In this document: positions 56,733-64,000 of the stretch, one piece after another
Layout of the letters: every line of letters starts with the position of its first letter
How positions within the stretch are numbered: the first letter of the stretch is position 1
Origin: Saccharopolyspora soli
GTDB lineage: Bacteria; Actinomycetota; Actinomycetes; Mycobacteriales; Pseudonocardiaceae
Length of the DNA stretch: 64,000 nt
Direction: 5' to 3'
NCBI RefSeq assembly: GCF_022678645.1
Contig: NZ_JALBWV010000005.1
Location: forward strand, 124,001 to 188,000
Program-made: the position numbers and the translations under genes
Notes under the pieces: model-generated
The model's input: the letters and a program-made list of their open reading frames with translations, nothing else
Database searches by the model: none
What the model was told of the DNA's origin: nothing

Positions 56733-57905
56733 ATGCAGCGGAGACTGCGCACCGTCGCTTCGGGACTTGCTCTGACGGTATTCGCCTTGGTCGGCACGCC
56801 CGGGTTGGCGGGTGCGGCACCGAAGGCGCATGCCGAGCCCCTGGAAACCACCGACCACTACGTGGTGCACACATCCGAGATCCCGGTGATCAAGGGCCAG
56901 GTCGACCACCTCTACGTGCAGCAGACCCGACTTGCCGAGGACAAGGGGGCCAGCCGCGGCGCGGTCGTGATCGTGCACGGCGCGACATACCCGACCGAGA
57001 CCGCGTTCAACCTGCGCTACCAGGACTACAGCTACACCGATTTCCTTGCCCGGCAAGGCTTTGACGTGTACACGATGGACATGGAGGGATACGGCCCCTC
57101 ATCGCGCCCGTGGCCGATGGAGGATCCGTGCAACCTCAGCGCGAGCGACCAGGACCTGGTCGGCCCGGTCACCCCGCAGCCCTGCGGCGACCCGAGCTAC
57201 GCCAAGGTGCTCAGCACGAACCAGGCCGAGTGGAGCGCGCTCGATTCGGTGGTCGACTGGGTCCGCGCCCGCGACGGCGTGGACAAGGTCAACCTCGTCG
57301 GCTGGTCGATGGGCGGCATGCGCACCGGCGGCTACGCCTCGTCGCATCCGGACAAGGTGAACCGGCTGGTGCTCTTCGCACCCGCGTACGCGCCCACCTC
57401 GCCCGACTCCCCGCCCGCCGAGCAGCCGGACGGGGCGCCGTACACGGTGTCCAACCACGACCAGTTCCTGACCCGCTGGAACGCCGAGGTGGACCCGGCG
57501 CAGTGCCCCGGCCAAGTCGATCCGGGCGCGCAGGAACAGATGTGGCAGCAGAACCTCGCCGCGGACCCGGTCGCCGCGACCTGGGGTGTGGGTTTCATCC
57601 GCCGCCCGATGTCGGTGAACACCGGTTGGAACCAGGCGGCCGCGGCTCGGGTTTCCGCCCCGACGCTGCTGATCGCCGGTGACCTCGACCGCACCGTGCC
57701 ACCGGAATCGGTGTACCAGCTCTACAACGACCTCGGTTCGCGGGAGAAGCTGTACCTGCAGGTGCACTGCGGCTCGCACTTCGCACTCAACGAGTCGCAG
57801 TACCGAATGCTCCAGCAGGTAACGGCGAACTGGCTGCAGCAACAACCAATCGCAGGCCAGCACACCGGAGTCGTCCAATCCACACAGCTGGCCGGCGGCC
57901 GCTGA
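56733..57905 (+). CDS. secreted alpha/beta hydrolase
   Basis: 390 residues. A signal peptide (about 1-29) ends GLAGAA. The hydrolase core has VVIVHGATYPTETAF (oxyanion hole), the nucleophile S in VGWSMGGMRTG (about 190-200), the acid in IAGDLDRTVPPE, and a histidine in HCGSHFALNE. Two extra cysteines in the cap (DPCNLS and QPCGD) may form a disulfide. Substrate unknown, possibly an ester or acyl peptide. A terminator-like hairpin follows. Confidence 0.87.
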   Translation: MQRRLRTVASGLALTVFALVGTPGLAGAAPKAHAEPLETTDHYVVHTSEIPVIKGQVDHLYVQQTRLAEDKGASRGAVVIVHGATYPTETAFNLRYQDYSYTDFLARQGFDVYTMDMEGYGPSSRPWPMEDPCNLSASDQDLVGPVTPQPCGDPSYAKVLSTNQAEWSALDSVVDWVRARDGVDKVNLVGWSMGGMRTGGYASSHPDKVNRLVLFAPAYAPTSPDSPPAEQPDGAPYTVSNHDQFLTRWNAEVDPAQCPGQVDPGAQEQMWQQNLAADPVAATWGVGFIRRPMSVNTGWNQAAAARVSAPTLLIAGDLDRTVPPESVYQLYNDLGSREKLYLQVHCGSHFALNESQYRMLQQVTANWLQQQPIAGQHTGVVQSTQLAGGR

Positions 57906-57910
57906 GCGAT

Positions 57911-57948
57911 GCGTGGAGGCCGCGCGCCGCGGCACACGGCCTCCATCC
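57911..57948 (+). terminator. terminator-like hairpin after the secreted hydrolase
   Basis: Stem GTGGAGGCCG / CGGCCTCCAT with a 14-base loop, 7 bases after the stop. No T tract. Confidence 0.6.
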
Positions 57949-58026
57949 GGATTCAGCAGTAACCACTTGAAGAACTGCGCCTTGTGCCGGTGGGCGCGTC
58001 CACAATGGATCAGCAGGAATGACCGA

Positions 58027-59979
58027 TCACGCCAGGCCCTTCCGGAGGCGGTAGGCCGGGCGGAGCTCGGTGGCGCGGGCTGTTCGTCGGCGGTCGATGG
58101 CCAGGTAGGTCACCGCCAGGCCGCTGAGCGCCCAGACGACCAGCAGTGCGATCGGCCCGCCGTCCGGGTTGAGCCCGCCGGTGATCGCCCGCAGCGCGTC
58201 CTGCGCGGGGCCGACCGGCAGCGCCTCGGACAGCGACCCGAGGACGGCGGGCACTGCGGCGATGAAGCCGTTGGCCAGGACGATCAGTCCCACCAACATC
58301 GCCGCGAACCGCCCGATGCCGCCGAACGCCGCCGCCAGCGCCTGGTTGACCGCGCTGAACGCCACCGCCGTCAACACGAGCAACCCGGCGCAACCGAACC
58401 ACTGGCCCGCCGAAAACTCGCCGGTGATGCCGACAACCACGGCCACCAGCAGACCCTGCACCACCGCGAGCGCGGTGGGCAGCCGGAATTGCGCTAGTGC
58501 GAGCCGGAAGGACGACCTGGTCGATTCCAACGTCCGCTCCGGCAGCGGGCGCAGCACCAGGAATGTGATCACCGAGCCGACCCACAGCGCGAACACCGCG
58601 TACAGCGACAGGCCGGACGAGCCGAACCCGAGGGTGGTGCCCCCGGCGGTCGTGACCGGGTTCGCCACGGCCTCTGCCAGCTTCTCCCGGTCCCCGTCCG
58701 GGTACTTGGGAAGCTGTCCCACCGCTTGGCCCAAACCGTCCGAGAGCTGTCCCGAGCCGTCGCCGAGTTGCCGCGCGCCGTCGGCGAGCCCTTGCGTGCC
58801 GTTGGCGAGTTGCTGTGCGCCGCTGGCGAGTTGGTCGGCACCAGTCCTGGTTTGCGACAGCCCGTCCGCGAGCTGCGTTGCGCCGCTGCCCAGCTGTTCG
58901 GCTCCCCCGGCGAGCTGATCGATGCCGCCCGCCAGCGCGGGCAGCCCGCCCCCGGACTCCGGAGTGCGCCCGGCCATTGCGCTCAGGCCACCGGAAACAC
59001 CGTTGCTGGCCTGCTGCAACTGCCCGCCGCCGTCGGCGAGCGCGTGCGCGGTCGCCGCTTGGACGGCGAGCTGGTTGCACATCGGCAGCACGCCGACCGG
59101 GCACTGCTCGGACAGCTCGGCGAGGTTCTGCGACATGCCTTGCAGCCCGCTGTTGAGCTGCTGCATGCCCTGCGCCTGCTGCGCGGAGACATCGGCCAAC
59201 GTGCCGACCTGGCCGGGCAATTGGGCGGTCTGCTGCTGGATCTGGTTGAGCCCGCCGCTCAACGCGCCCGCGCCCGCAGCCAATTGCCCCGCGCCGTCGT
59301 CGAGTGCGCCGAGCCCGTCGGCGAGCGCCCGCGATCCATTCGCCAGTTCGCCTGCGCCGCCCGCGAGTTGGTCGGTTCCGCCAGCGAGTTGCTTGGCGCC
59401 GTCGGCCAGCGAGGTCGCGCCCTTCGAGGCGTCGCCGAGCTTGTCGCCCAGCGTGTTGAACCCGACGTAGACGTTGTCCAGGTACGTCGTGGTCAACTGC
59501 TGTCCGAGCAGGTTCGCGGCCGTGGCAGTCACCACCCGGCTGATCGCCTCGTCCGCGAGGCGGCTGCGGTCCCCGGTGCTGACGTCGATCGTGGCGCGCT
59601 TGGCCTGCGCCGGATCGCCGGAGAACGAAGTGGCGGCCGCGGAGAAGTTCTTCGGGATGGTCACCACCGCGGCGTAGCTGCCGTCCGCCAAGCCTTCGCG
59701 CGCCGTCTCCGGCGTGGCGAACTCCCAGGTGTAGTTGCTCTTGATCTCGCCGCCGACCAGTTTCGCGGACAACTGCCGCCCCAGCGGGGTGAGCTGGCCG
59801 TTGACCTGCACCGGTTCGTCGTTGTTCACGATCGCGGCCTTGACGTCCTTCAGCCGGTCCTCGGGTTTGCCCAGCGACCAGGTGAGCAGGCCCGCGATGG
59901 CCAGCGGTACCAGCAGCAGGCCGAGCAGGGGCAGTAAGCGGGAGCGGTGGCTCGACCGCTCCTTCGGCGACGTGCGCAC
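58027..59979 (-). CDS. YhgE/Pip-domain membrane protein
   Basis: 650 residues from GTG 59979 (AGAGGAAA upstream). One N-terminal membrane helix (about 14-36), a long extracellular part with many repeats of the form LADGAxQLAxGxxQL (about 190-420), and five C-terminal helices. YhgE/Pip proteins relate to phage-infection proteins and to ABC-2-type exporters, and often pair with MMPL proteins in actinobacteria. It follows the MMPL gene by 18 bases in one operon. Confidence 0.87.
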   Translation of the reverse strand: MRTSPKERSSHRSRLLPLLGLLLVPLAIAGLLTWSLGKPEDRLKDVKAAIVNNDEPVQVNGQLTPLGRQLSAKLVGGEIKSNYTWEFATPETAREGLADGSYAAVVTIPKNFSAAATSFSGDPAQAKRATIDVSTGDRSRLADEAISRVVTATAANLLGQQLTTTYLDNVYVGFNTLGDKLGDASKGATSLADGAKQLAGGTDQLAGGAGELANGSRALADGLGALDDGAGQLAAGAGALSGGLNQIQQQTAQLPGQVGTLADVSAQQAQGMQQLNSGLQGMSQNLAELSEQCPVGVLPMCNQLAVQAATAHALADGGGQLQQASNGVSGGLSAMAGRTPESGGGLPALAGGIDQLAGGAEQLGSGATQLADGLSQTRTGADQLASGAQQLANGTQGLADGARQLGDGSGQLSDGLGQAVGQLPKYPDGDREKLAEAVANPVTTAGGTTLGFGSSGLSLYAVFALWVGSVITFLVLRPLPERTLESTRSSFRLALAQFRLPTALAVVQGLLVAVVVGITGEFSAGQWFGCAGLLVLTAVAFSAVNQALAAAFGGIGRFAAMLVGLIVLANGFIAAVPAVLGSLSEALPVGPAQDALRAITGGLNPDGGPIALLVVWALSGLAVTYLAIDRRRTARATELRPAYRLRKGLA

Positions 59980-59997
59980 AGTGATTTCCTCTGCTTT

Positions 59998-62700
59998 CTA
60001 GCGGATCGCGCCGGAGACGAGTTCGGGCATGTCGGCCGCGTCATCGCGCAGCTCGGTGACCGAACGGGCAGCGGGCAGGATGTCGCGCACCTCGGCCAGG
60101 CCGGTGGTGCCAGCCAGCACGGCGGCGCGGGAGCTGGAGAGCAACTCCCGGATCTCCAACCGCTCGGCGGGATCGGCGACCCGGTCGGTGCGATCGAGCA
60201 CGAGCATCGCGGGGTTCTCCGCGAGCGCGTGCCGCACCGACTCCGCACCGCCTTCGCCGACGTCGACGTAAGCGACGCGCGAGCGCACGGACGAGCCGCG
60301 CGCGGGCAACACGTAGCCGAGGACCTTCAGCTTGCCCGCGTCCGGTTTCAACCGGCCCGACAAGGTCAGCAGCAGCGAGCTGATCGCCGACTCCTGCGGG
60401 CCGCGCACGACGTGCACCCCGTGGCGCGGCACCAGGAATCCGACGTCGCGGTAGACCGGTTCGCCGGTGGCCGGGTCGGCCAGCCGCAGTCCTTCGCAGG
60501 CGATCGCCTCGTCGGAGCCCGGACGCGGCCAGTCGGCCAATTCCAGTTCCTCCCGCAGGTTCTCGCCTTCCACGTCGAAGGACGGCAGCGCGCGGTCCAG
60601 CTTTCGCGGCATCCACCAAGCCCGGTCCCCCAGCAGCGCCAGCACTGCCGGGACCAGCGTCATGCGCACGACGAAAGCATCGACGAAAACGCCGACGGCG
60701 AGGCCGAGCGCGATCGGTTTCAGGTTCGCGTCGCCTTCCGGCACGAACGCGATGAACACCGCGAACATGATCAGCGCGGCGGCGGTGACGACCTTGGCGG
60801 AGGAGACGAACCCGCTGTTGATCGCGCCGTGGGCGTCGCGGGTGCGCACGAACTCCTCGCGCATCCGCGAAACCAGGAAGACCTCGTAGTCCATGGCCAA
60901 CCCGAACAGCACGCCCATCAGCACGATCGGCATGAAGCTGATCACCGGGCCGGTGCGGGCCACGCCGAACCAGTCGGCCAGCCAGCCGTGCTGGAACACC
61001 AACGTGACGATGCCCAGCGAAGCGCCGATGCTGAGCAGGTAGCCGAGCGTCGCCTTGATCGGCACCGCGATGGAGCGGAACACCATCGTCAGCAGGATCA
61101 GCGACAGCCCGACCACGACCACGGCGAACGGCAGCAGCGCGGCACCGAGCTTGTCCGAGACGTCGATGCCGACGGCGGTGAAGCCGGTCACCGAGATGTC
61201 CACGCCGTAGGTCTGCAGGAAGTGCCCGCGCAGCGAACGGATCTCGTCGACGAGCTGCTTGGTCTGCTCGGAGTCCGGCGCACCTTCCGGGATGACCTGC
61301 ACGATGCCGGTGTCGGCGGTCGGGTTCGGCGTCGCCAGCGGCACGTCGGCCACGCCGGGCAGCTTCTCGATCTCGGCTTTGAGGTCGTTCATCAGCCCGA
61401 GCGGGTCGGTGCTGGTGACGATGTTGCCGGTGACGATCAGCGGGCCGTTGAAGCCCTTCGGGAAGTGCTCGGAGATCAGGTCGTAGGTGACTCGGGCCGG
61501 GTCTTCCTTCGGCAGCGCCCCGGAATCGGGCAGCGCGAGCCGCAACCCGGCGGCAGGCAGGGTCGCAATGCCCAGGACACCGACCACCACCAGCACGGTC
61601 ACCAGCGGGAAGCGGGTCAGCACGCCCACCCAACGGCTGAACAAGCGCTCACCGAACGGACGTTTGGCCCGCTTCATGGGCTGTCGCGGCCGGAGTCGGT
61701 TGCGGGCGAAACCCAGCAGCGCGGGCATCAGCGTCACCGACACCAGCACGGCGATGCCGACCCCGACGGCGCCCGCGATGCCCATCGTGGTCAGGAAGGG
61801 AATGCCCGCCACGCCGAGCCCGGCCAGCGCGATCATCACGGTAAGCCCGGCGAAGATGACCGCTGATCCGGCGATAGCCGTAGCCCGCGCGGCGGCTTCC
61901 TGCGGCGGCACACCACGGGTCAGCTCCTGCTGGTGGCGGGCGACGATGAACAGCGCGTAGTCGATGCCCACCGCCAAGCCCAGCATCAGCCCCAGCAGCG
62001 GCGTGGTGGCGGTGATCGGCCCGAGCACGGTGGCGAGGAAGATCAGCGCGGTGGAGACGCCCACCCCGATCAGCGCGTTGATCAGCGGCATCCCCGCAGC
62101 CAGGAACGAGCCGAGCGTGATCGTCAGCACCACGATCGCGATCACCAGCCCCAGCGCCTCGGTGACGCTCACGCCGGGGAATTCCTGCGCGAACAGCGGC
62201 CCGCCGTAGGACGCCCGCGCCCCTTCCGGCAAGCGGTCCTGGAGATCGTGGGAGATCTCGCCGATGTGCTCCTTGGTGGGCTCACCGATCGTGGACACCT
62301 CACCGTCGAGCTGGGCCATGATGATGGCCGCCCGGCCGTCTTCGCTGATCGCGCCGCCGAGGTTCGCGTCATAGGGCGAGATGACCGAGGCGACCTCGGG
62401 CATGCCGTTGAGCTCGTCGACGGCATGATCGATGGCCGCGCGCACGGCGGGATCCCGCACCCCTTCCGGAGCCACCGCGATGATCTGCGCGGAAGCGCCG
62501 CTGGTCTGCGGGAACGTGACCGACAGCCGGTCCAGCGCCTGCTGCGCCTCGGTGCCCGGAATGGCGACGCTGTTGTCCAGCCCCTTGTTGAACAGGAGCG
62601 CTCCGCCACCGGCGACAGCGAGCACGAGCAGCCAGATCACCAGCACGGTCTTGCGCGCGGCGAACGCTCGGCGACCGACTGAGTAGAGGAACGAGGACAC
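59998..62700 (-). CDS. MMPL/RND exporter fused to a degenerate ABC-ATPase-like domain
   Basis: 900 residues from GTG 62700 (GGGAG upstream; ATG 62739 is possible). Two RND-type membrane halves, each with an extracellular domain, span about 1-700; LGLMLGLAVGIDYALFIVARHQQEL and VLFGLAMDYEVFLVSRMREEF are the MMPL helix 4/10 signatures. Residues about 714-900 look like an ABC ATPase: LADPATGEPVYRDVGFLVPRHG, then GPQESAISS where Walker A should be (no GKS/T), LSGRLKPDAGKL, and LVLDRTDRV at the Walker B place. It cannot bind ATP normally and may be structural. Confidence 0.86.
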   Translation of the reverse strand: MSSFLYSVGRRAFAARKTVLVIWLLVLAVAGGGALLFNKGLDNSVAIPGTEAQQALDRLSVTFPQTSGASAQIIAVAPEGVRDPAVRAAIDHAVDELNGMPEVASVISPYDANLGGAISEDGRAAIIMAQLDGEVSTIGEPTKEHIGEISHDLQDRLPEGARASYGGPLFAQEFPGVSVTEALGLVIAIVVLTITLGSFLAAGMPLINALIGVGVSTALIFLATVLGPITATTPLLGLMLGLAVGIDYALFIVARHQQELTRGVPPQEAAARATAIAGSAVIFAGLTVMIALAGLGVAGIPFLTTMGIAGAVGVGIAVLVSVTLMPALLGFARNRLRPRQPMKRAKRPFGERLFSRWVGVLTRFPLVTVLVVVGVLGIATLPAAGLRLALPDSGALPKEDPARVTYDLISEHFPKGFNGPLIVTGNIVTSTDPLGLMNDLKAEIEKLPGVADVPLATPNPTADTGIVQVIPEGAPDSEQTKQLVDEIRSLRGHFLQTYGVDISVTGFTAVGIDVSDKLGAALLPFAVVVVGLSLILLTMVFRSIAVPIKATLGYLLSIGASLGIVTLVFQHGWLADWFGVARTGPVISFMPIVLMGVLFGLAMDYEVFLVSRMREEFVRTRDAHGAINSGFVSSAKVVTAAALIMFAVFIAFVPEGDANLKPIALGLAVGVFVDAFVVRMTLVPAVLALLGDRAWWMPRKLDRALPSFDVEGENLREELELADWPRPGSDEAIACEGLRLADPATGEPVYRDVGFLVPRHGVHVVRGPQESAISSLLLTLSGRLKPDAGKLKVLGYVLPARGSSVRSRVAYVDVGEGGAESVRHALAENPAMLVLDRTDRVADPAERLEIRELLSSSRAAVLAGTTGLAEVRDILPAARSVTELRDDAADMPELVSGAIR

Positions 62701-62759
62701 ACCGAACTCCCTGTCACCGGACGCGACGGACCGGCTCATGCCACTGGGACGGGGGAATT

Positions 62760-62793
62760 GGATACAGCACTGTATCCGATACAAGAGCGTATC
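62760..62793. promoter_or_regulatory. TetR operator palindromes between MMPL and tetR
   Basis: GGATACAG-CA-CTGTATCC (62760-62777) is a perfect 18-bp palindrome. GATAC-N6-GTATC (62778-62793) follows directly. Both lie between the divergent MMPL and tetR genes, where a TetR-family repressor would bind to control both. Confidence 0.8.
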
Positions 62794-62879
62794 CGATAGC
62801 ATGGTGCTGTCGCACCTGGCTGCACTTCCGGCGTCGAAACCGCTGGTCCCGGGCTTAGCCCTCAAGGAGGAGAGTTCGC

Positions 62880-63572
62880 GTGAACACGAGCAAGGCCACC
62901 GGTGCGCCGGAAGGTGGCACGCGGAAGACCGCGCGCCGGGCCAAGACGCGGGAGCGGCTGCTGGACGCCGCGTACCGGCAGTTCAGCGAGCACGGCATCA
63001 ACGGCACCTCCATCGAGGCCGTCACCGACGACGCCGGGTTCACCCGCGGCGCGTTCTACTCCAACTTCGCCAGCAAGGAGGAGCTGTTCTTCGCCCTCGC
63101 CGAACGGGAGAACCGGCTTCGGTTGGAGAACCTGCGCGAGCGGTTCGACGACGCGGTCGCCATGCTCGGGCGCACCGGTCGGAAACCCGATCCGGAGCTG
63201 ATCGAAGAGGTGATCGCCGACATCCTGGCGGCCCAGCCGGAAAACCGGCAATGGTGCCTGCTCAACAGCGAGTTCCGGTTGTTGGCGATGCGCGACCCGG
63301 CGGTGGCGCCGCAGTTCCTGGAGAGTTCGCACGCCTTCCAGCGCGAGTTGGCCACGATGGTGCAAGCCGCGCTCGCCTCGGTGGGCCTGCGTTTCCTGAT
63401 CGACCCGCTGCACCTGACCCGACTGCTGATCAACCAGTTCGAGTCCGCGATGCAGGAAGCGATCCTCTCCGGAGCCGAAGACGCCGAACGCGCCGCCCGC
63501 GACGGAGTGATGAACACCCTGCCGTCCCTGGTCCACCGCTTGACCGAATTCCATCCCACCGACCCGAAGTGA
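62880..63572 (+). CDS. TetR family transcriptional regulator
   Basis: 230 residues from GTG 62880 (AAGGAGG upstream). The helix-turn-helix (about 20-66) includes TRERLLDAAYRQFSEHGING and FTRGAFYSNFASKEELF, standard TetR. The C-terminal helical domain binds the ligand. It is divergent from the MMPL-YhgE/Pip operon, and the palindromes in the gap are its likely operator. It probably represses the exporter. Confidence 0.93.
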   Translation: MNTSKATGAPEGGTRKTARRAKTRERLLDAAYRQFSEHGINGTSIEAVTDDAGFTRGAFYSNFASKEELFFALAERENRLRLENLRERFDDAVAMLGRTGRKPDPELIEEVIADILAAQPENRQWCLLNSEFRLLAMRDPAVAPQFLESSHAFQRELATMVQAALASVGLRFLIDPLHLTRLLINQFESAMQEAILSGAEDAERAARDGVMNTLPSLVHRLTEFHPTDPK

Positions 63573-63655
63573 CGCCGTCGAGATTCCGAGCCCGGCGCGG
63601 TGACAACGGTCAGCTTTCGGGCTTGCGGCCCGGTCCGGTGAGGAGGTCCTGCACG

Positions 63656-63892
63656 ATGGGTCCCAGCCATGCCGTGATCGTGTCGTCGAGCCCCTGGGCT
63701 GGTGACCGGCCCAGACGGTGTCACGGAGACGAGCCGTTTCCGGCGCACTACCGGCAGAAGGTCGAGAACCTGGCTCAGCAGTACGCCATCGAAATCGGGG
63801 TGCACGTGCTGTCGCCGGATGACACGCGCTTAGCCGCACCGGCTCGTTCGCGCGCCAACAGGCGAGTTCGAGCCGACCGTTTAGGGTGCTGA
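63656..63892 (+). CDS. hypothetical small ORF at the window end
   Basis: 78 codons; ATG 63656 follows GAGGAGGT by a suitable distance. The central part reads HYRQKVENLAQQYAIEIGVHVLSPD, with an arginine-rich tail. No family recognised; it may be a remnant. The rest of 63573-64000 (before 63656 and after 63892) shows nothing I can name. Confidence 0.35.
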   Translation: MGPSHAVIVSSSPWAGDRPRRCHGDEPFPAHYRQKVENLAQQYAIEIGVHVLSPDDTRLAAPARSRANRRVRADRLGC

Positions 63893-64000
63893 AGCCCGCG
63901 AGACCTGAACACGTTGCACAACGACCCCTTGCAGGGTCGTGCGCACCACCAGCCCATGCGATACCAGCGACGAACCCGACAGCGCGGGTACCCGCGGATC

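Noticed and set aside
59947-61866. 639-codon plus-strand ORF opposite the MMPL gene
   Set aside because: Antisense to clear RND signatures; composition (H, Q, R, D runs) is that of a frame shadow.

Overview
The window is high-GC DNA with many GTG and TTG starts and tightly overlapping genes (ATGA/GTGA junctions). It also has Tat-type lipoproteins, a DUF574-type methyltransferase and an SCO0930-type lipoprotein. This points to an actinomycete, most likely of the Pseudonocardiaceae (Saccharopolyspora-like); the family-level guess is an inference. The content is accessory metabolism: sugar, cyclitol, aromatic and carboxylate use, each with local regulators. No rRNA, tRNA, CRISPR array, transposase or prophage was recognised.

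Layout. 1-2407: a four-gene cupin / carboxymuconolactone decarboxylase / HIBADH-type dehydrogenase / tandem-CMD operon. 2670-4837: an AAA+ ATPase coupled to a DUF7192/vWA-like partner. 4865-8677: a secreted GH2 beta-galactosidase with a LamG insertion. 8940-12030: two SDRs and a divergent LysR regulator. 12176-14724: a secreted discoidin-type protein and PhoD. 14942-22490: a tricarboxylate-type transporter (TctABC), enoyl-CoA hydratase, CoA-transferase, IclR regulator and MFS exporter. 22546-28327: methyltransferase, DUF1996 protein, an ECF sigma/anti-sigma pair and a lipoprotein that shares their promoter. 28328-34375: a frameshifted hydrolase, CopD, a first ribose-type ABC importer, and a broken GH92 mannosidase.

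34376-52276 is one long minus-strand block. It holds a Tat-exported isomerase and an ebo-like operon (inositol-phosphate-synthase-like cyclase, UbiA prenyltransferase, TIM-barrel/EboA fusion, TatD hydrolase, EboE, phosphatase). Next come a PQQ-type sugar dehydrogenase, a ThuA protein, and a ROK-regulated ABC importer with an oxidoreductase. 52892-64000 carries a secreted pyroglutamyl-peptidase-like protein, a DszC/SfnB-like flavin enzyme, an S51 peptidase, a secreted alpha/beta hydrolase, and a YhgE/Pip-MMPL-TetR efflux module with clear operators.

The most unusual signals are four. (1) The ebo-like operon has an inositol-phosphate-synthase-like enzyme where EboD, a dehydroquinate-synthase-like cyclase, is normally found. 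(2) Six copies of an intergenic hairpin repeat (family A) occur; one has terminal inverted repeats and an 8-bp target-site-like duplication at a stop codon. (3) A 120-bp repeat (family B, three copies) encodes a short peptide and sits in chains of overlapping small ORFs. (4) Two near-identical ECF promoters with upstream TGTGA-N6-TCACA-like palindromes link the sigma operon to a lipoprotein gene.
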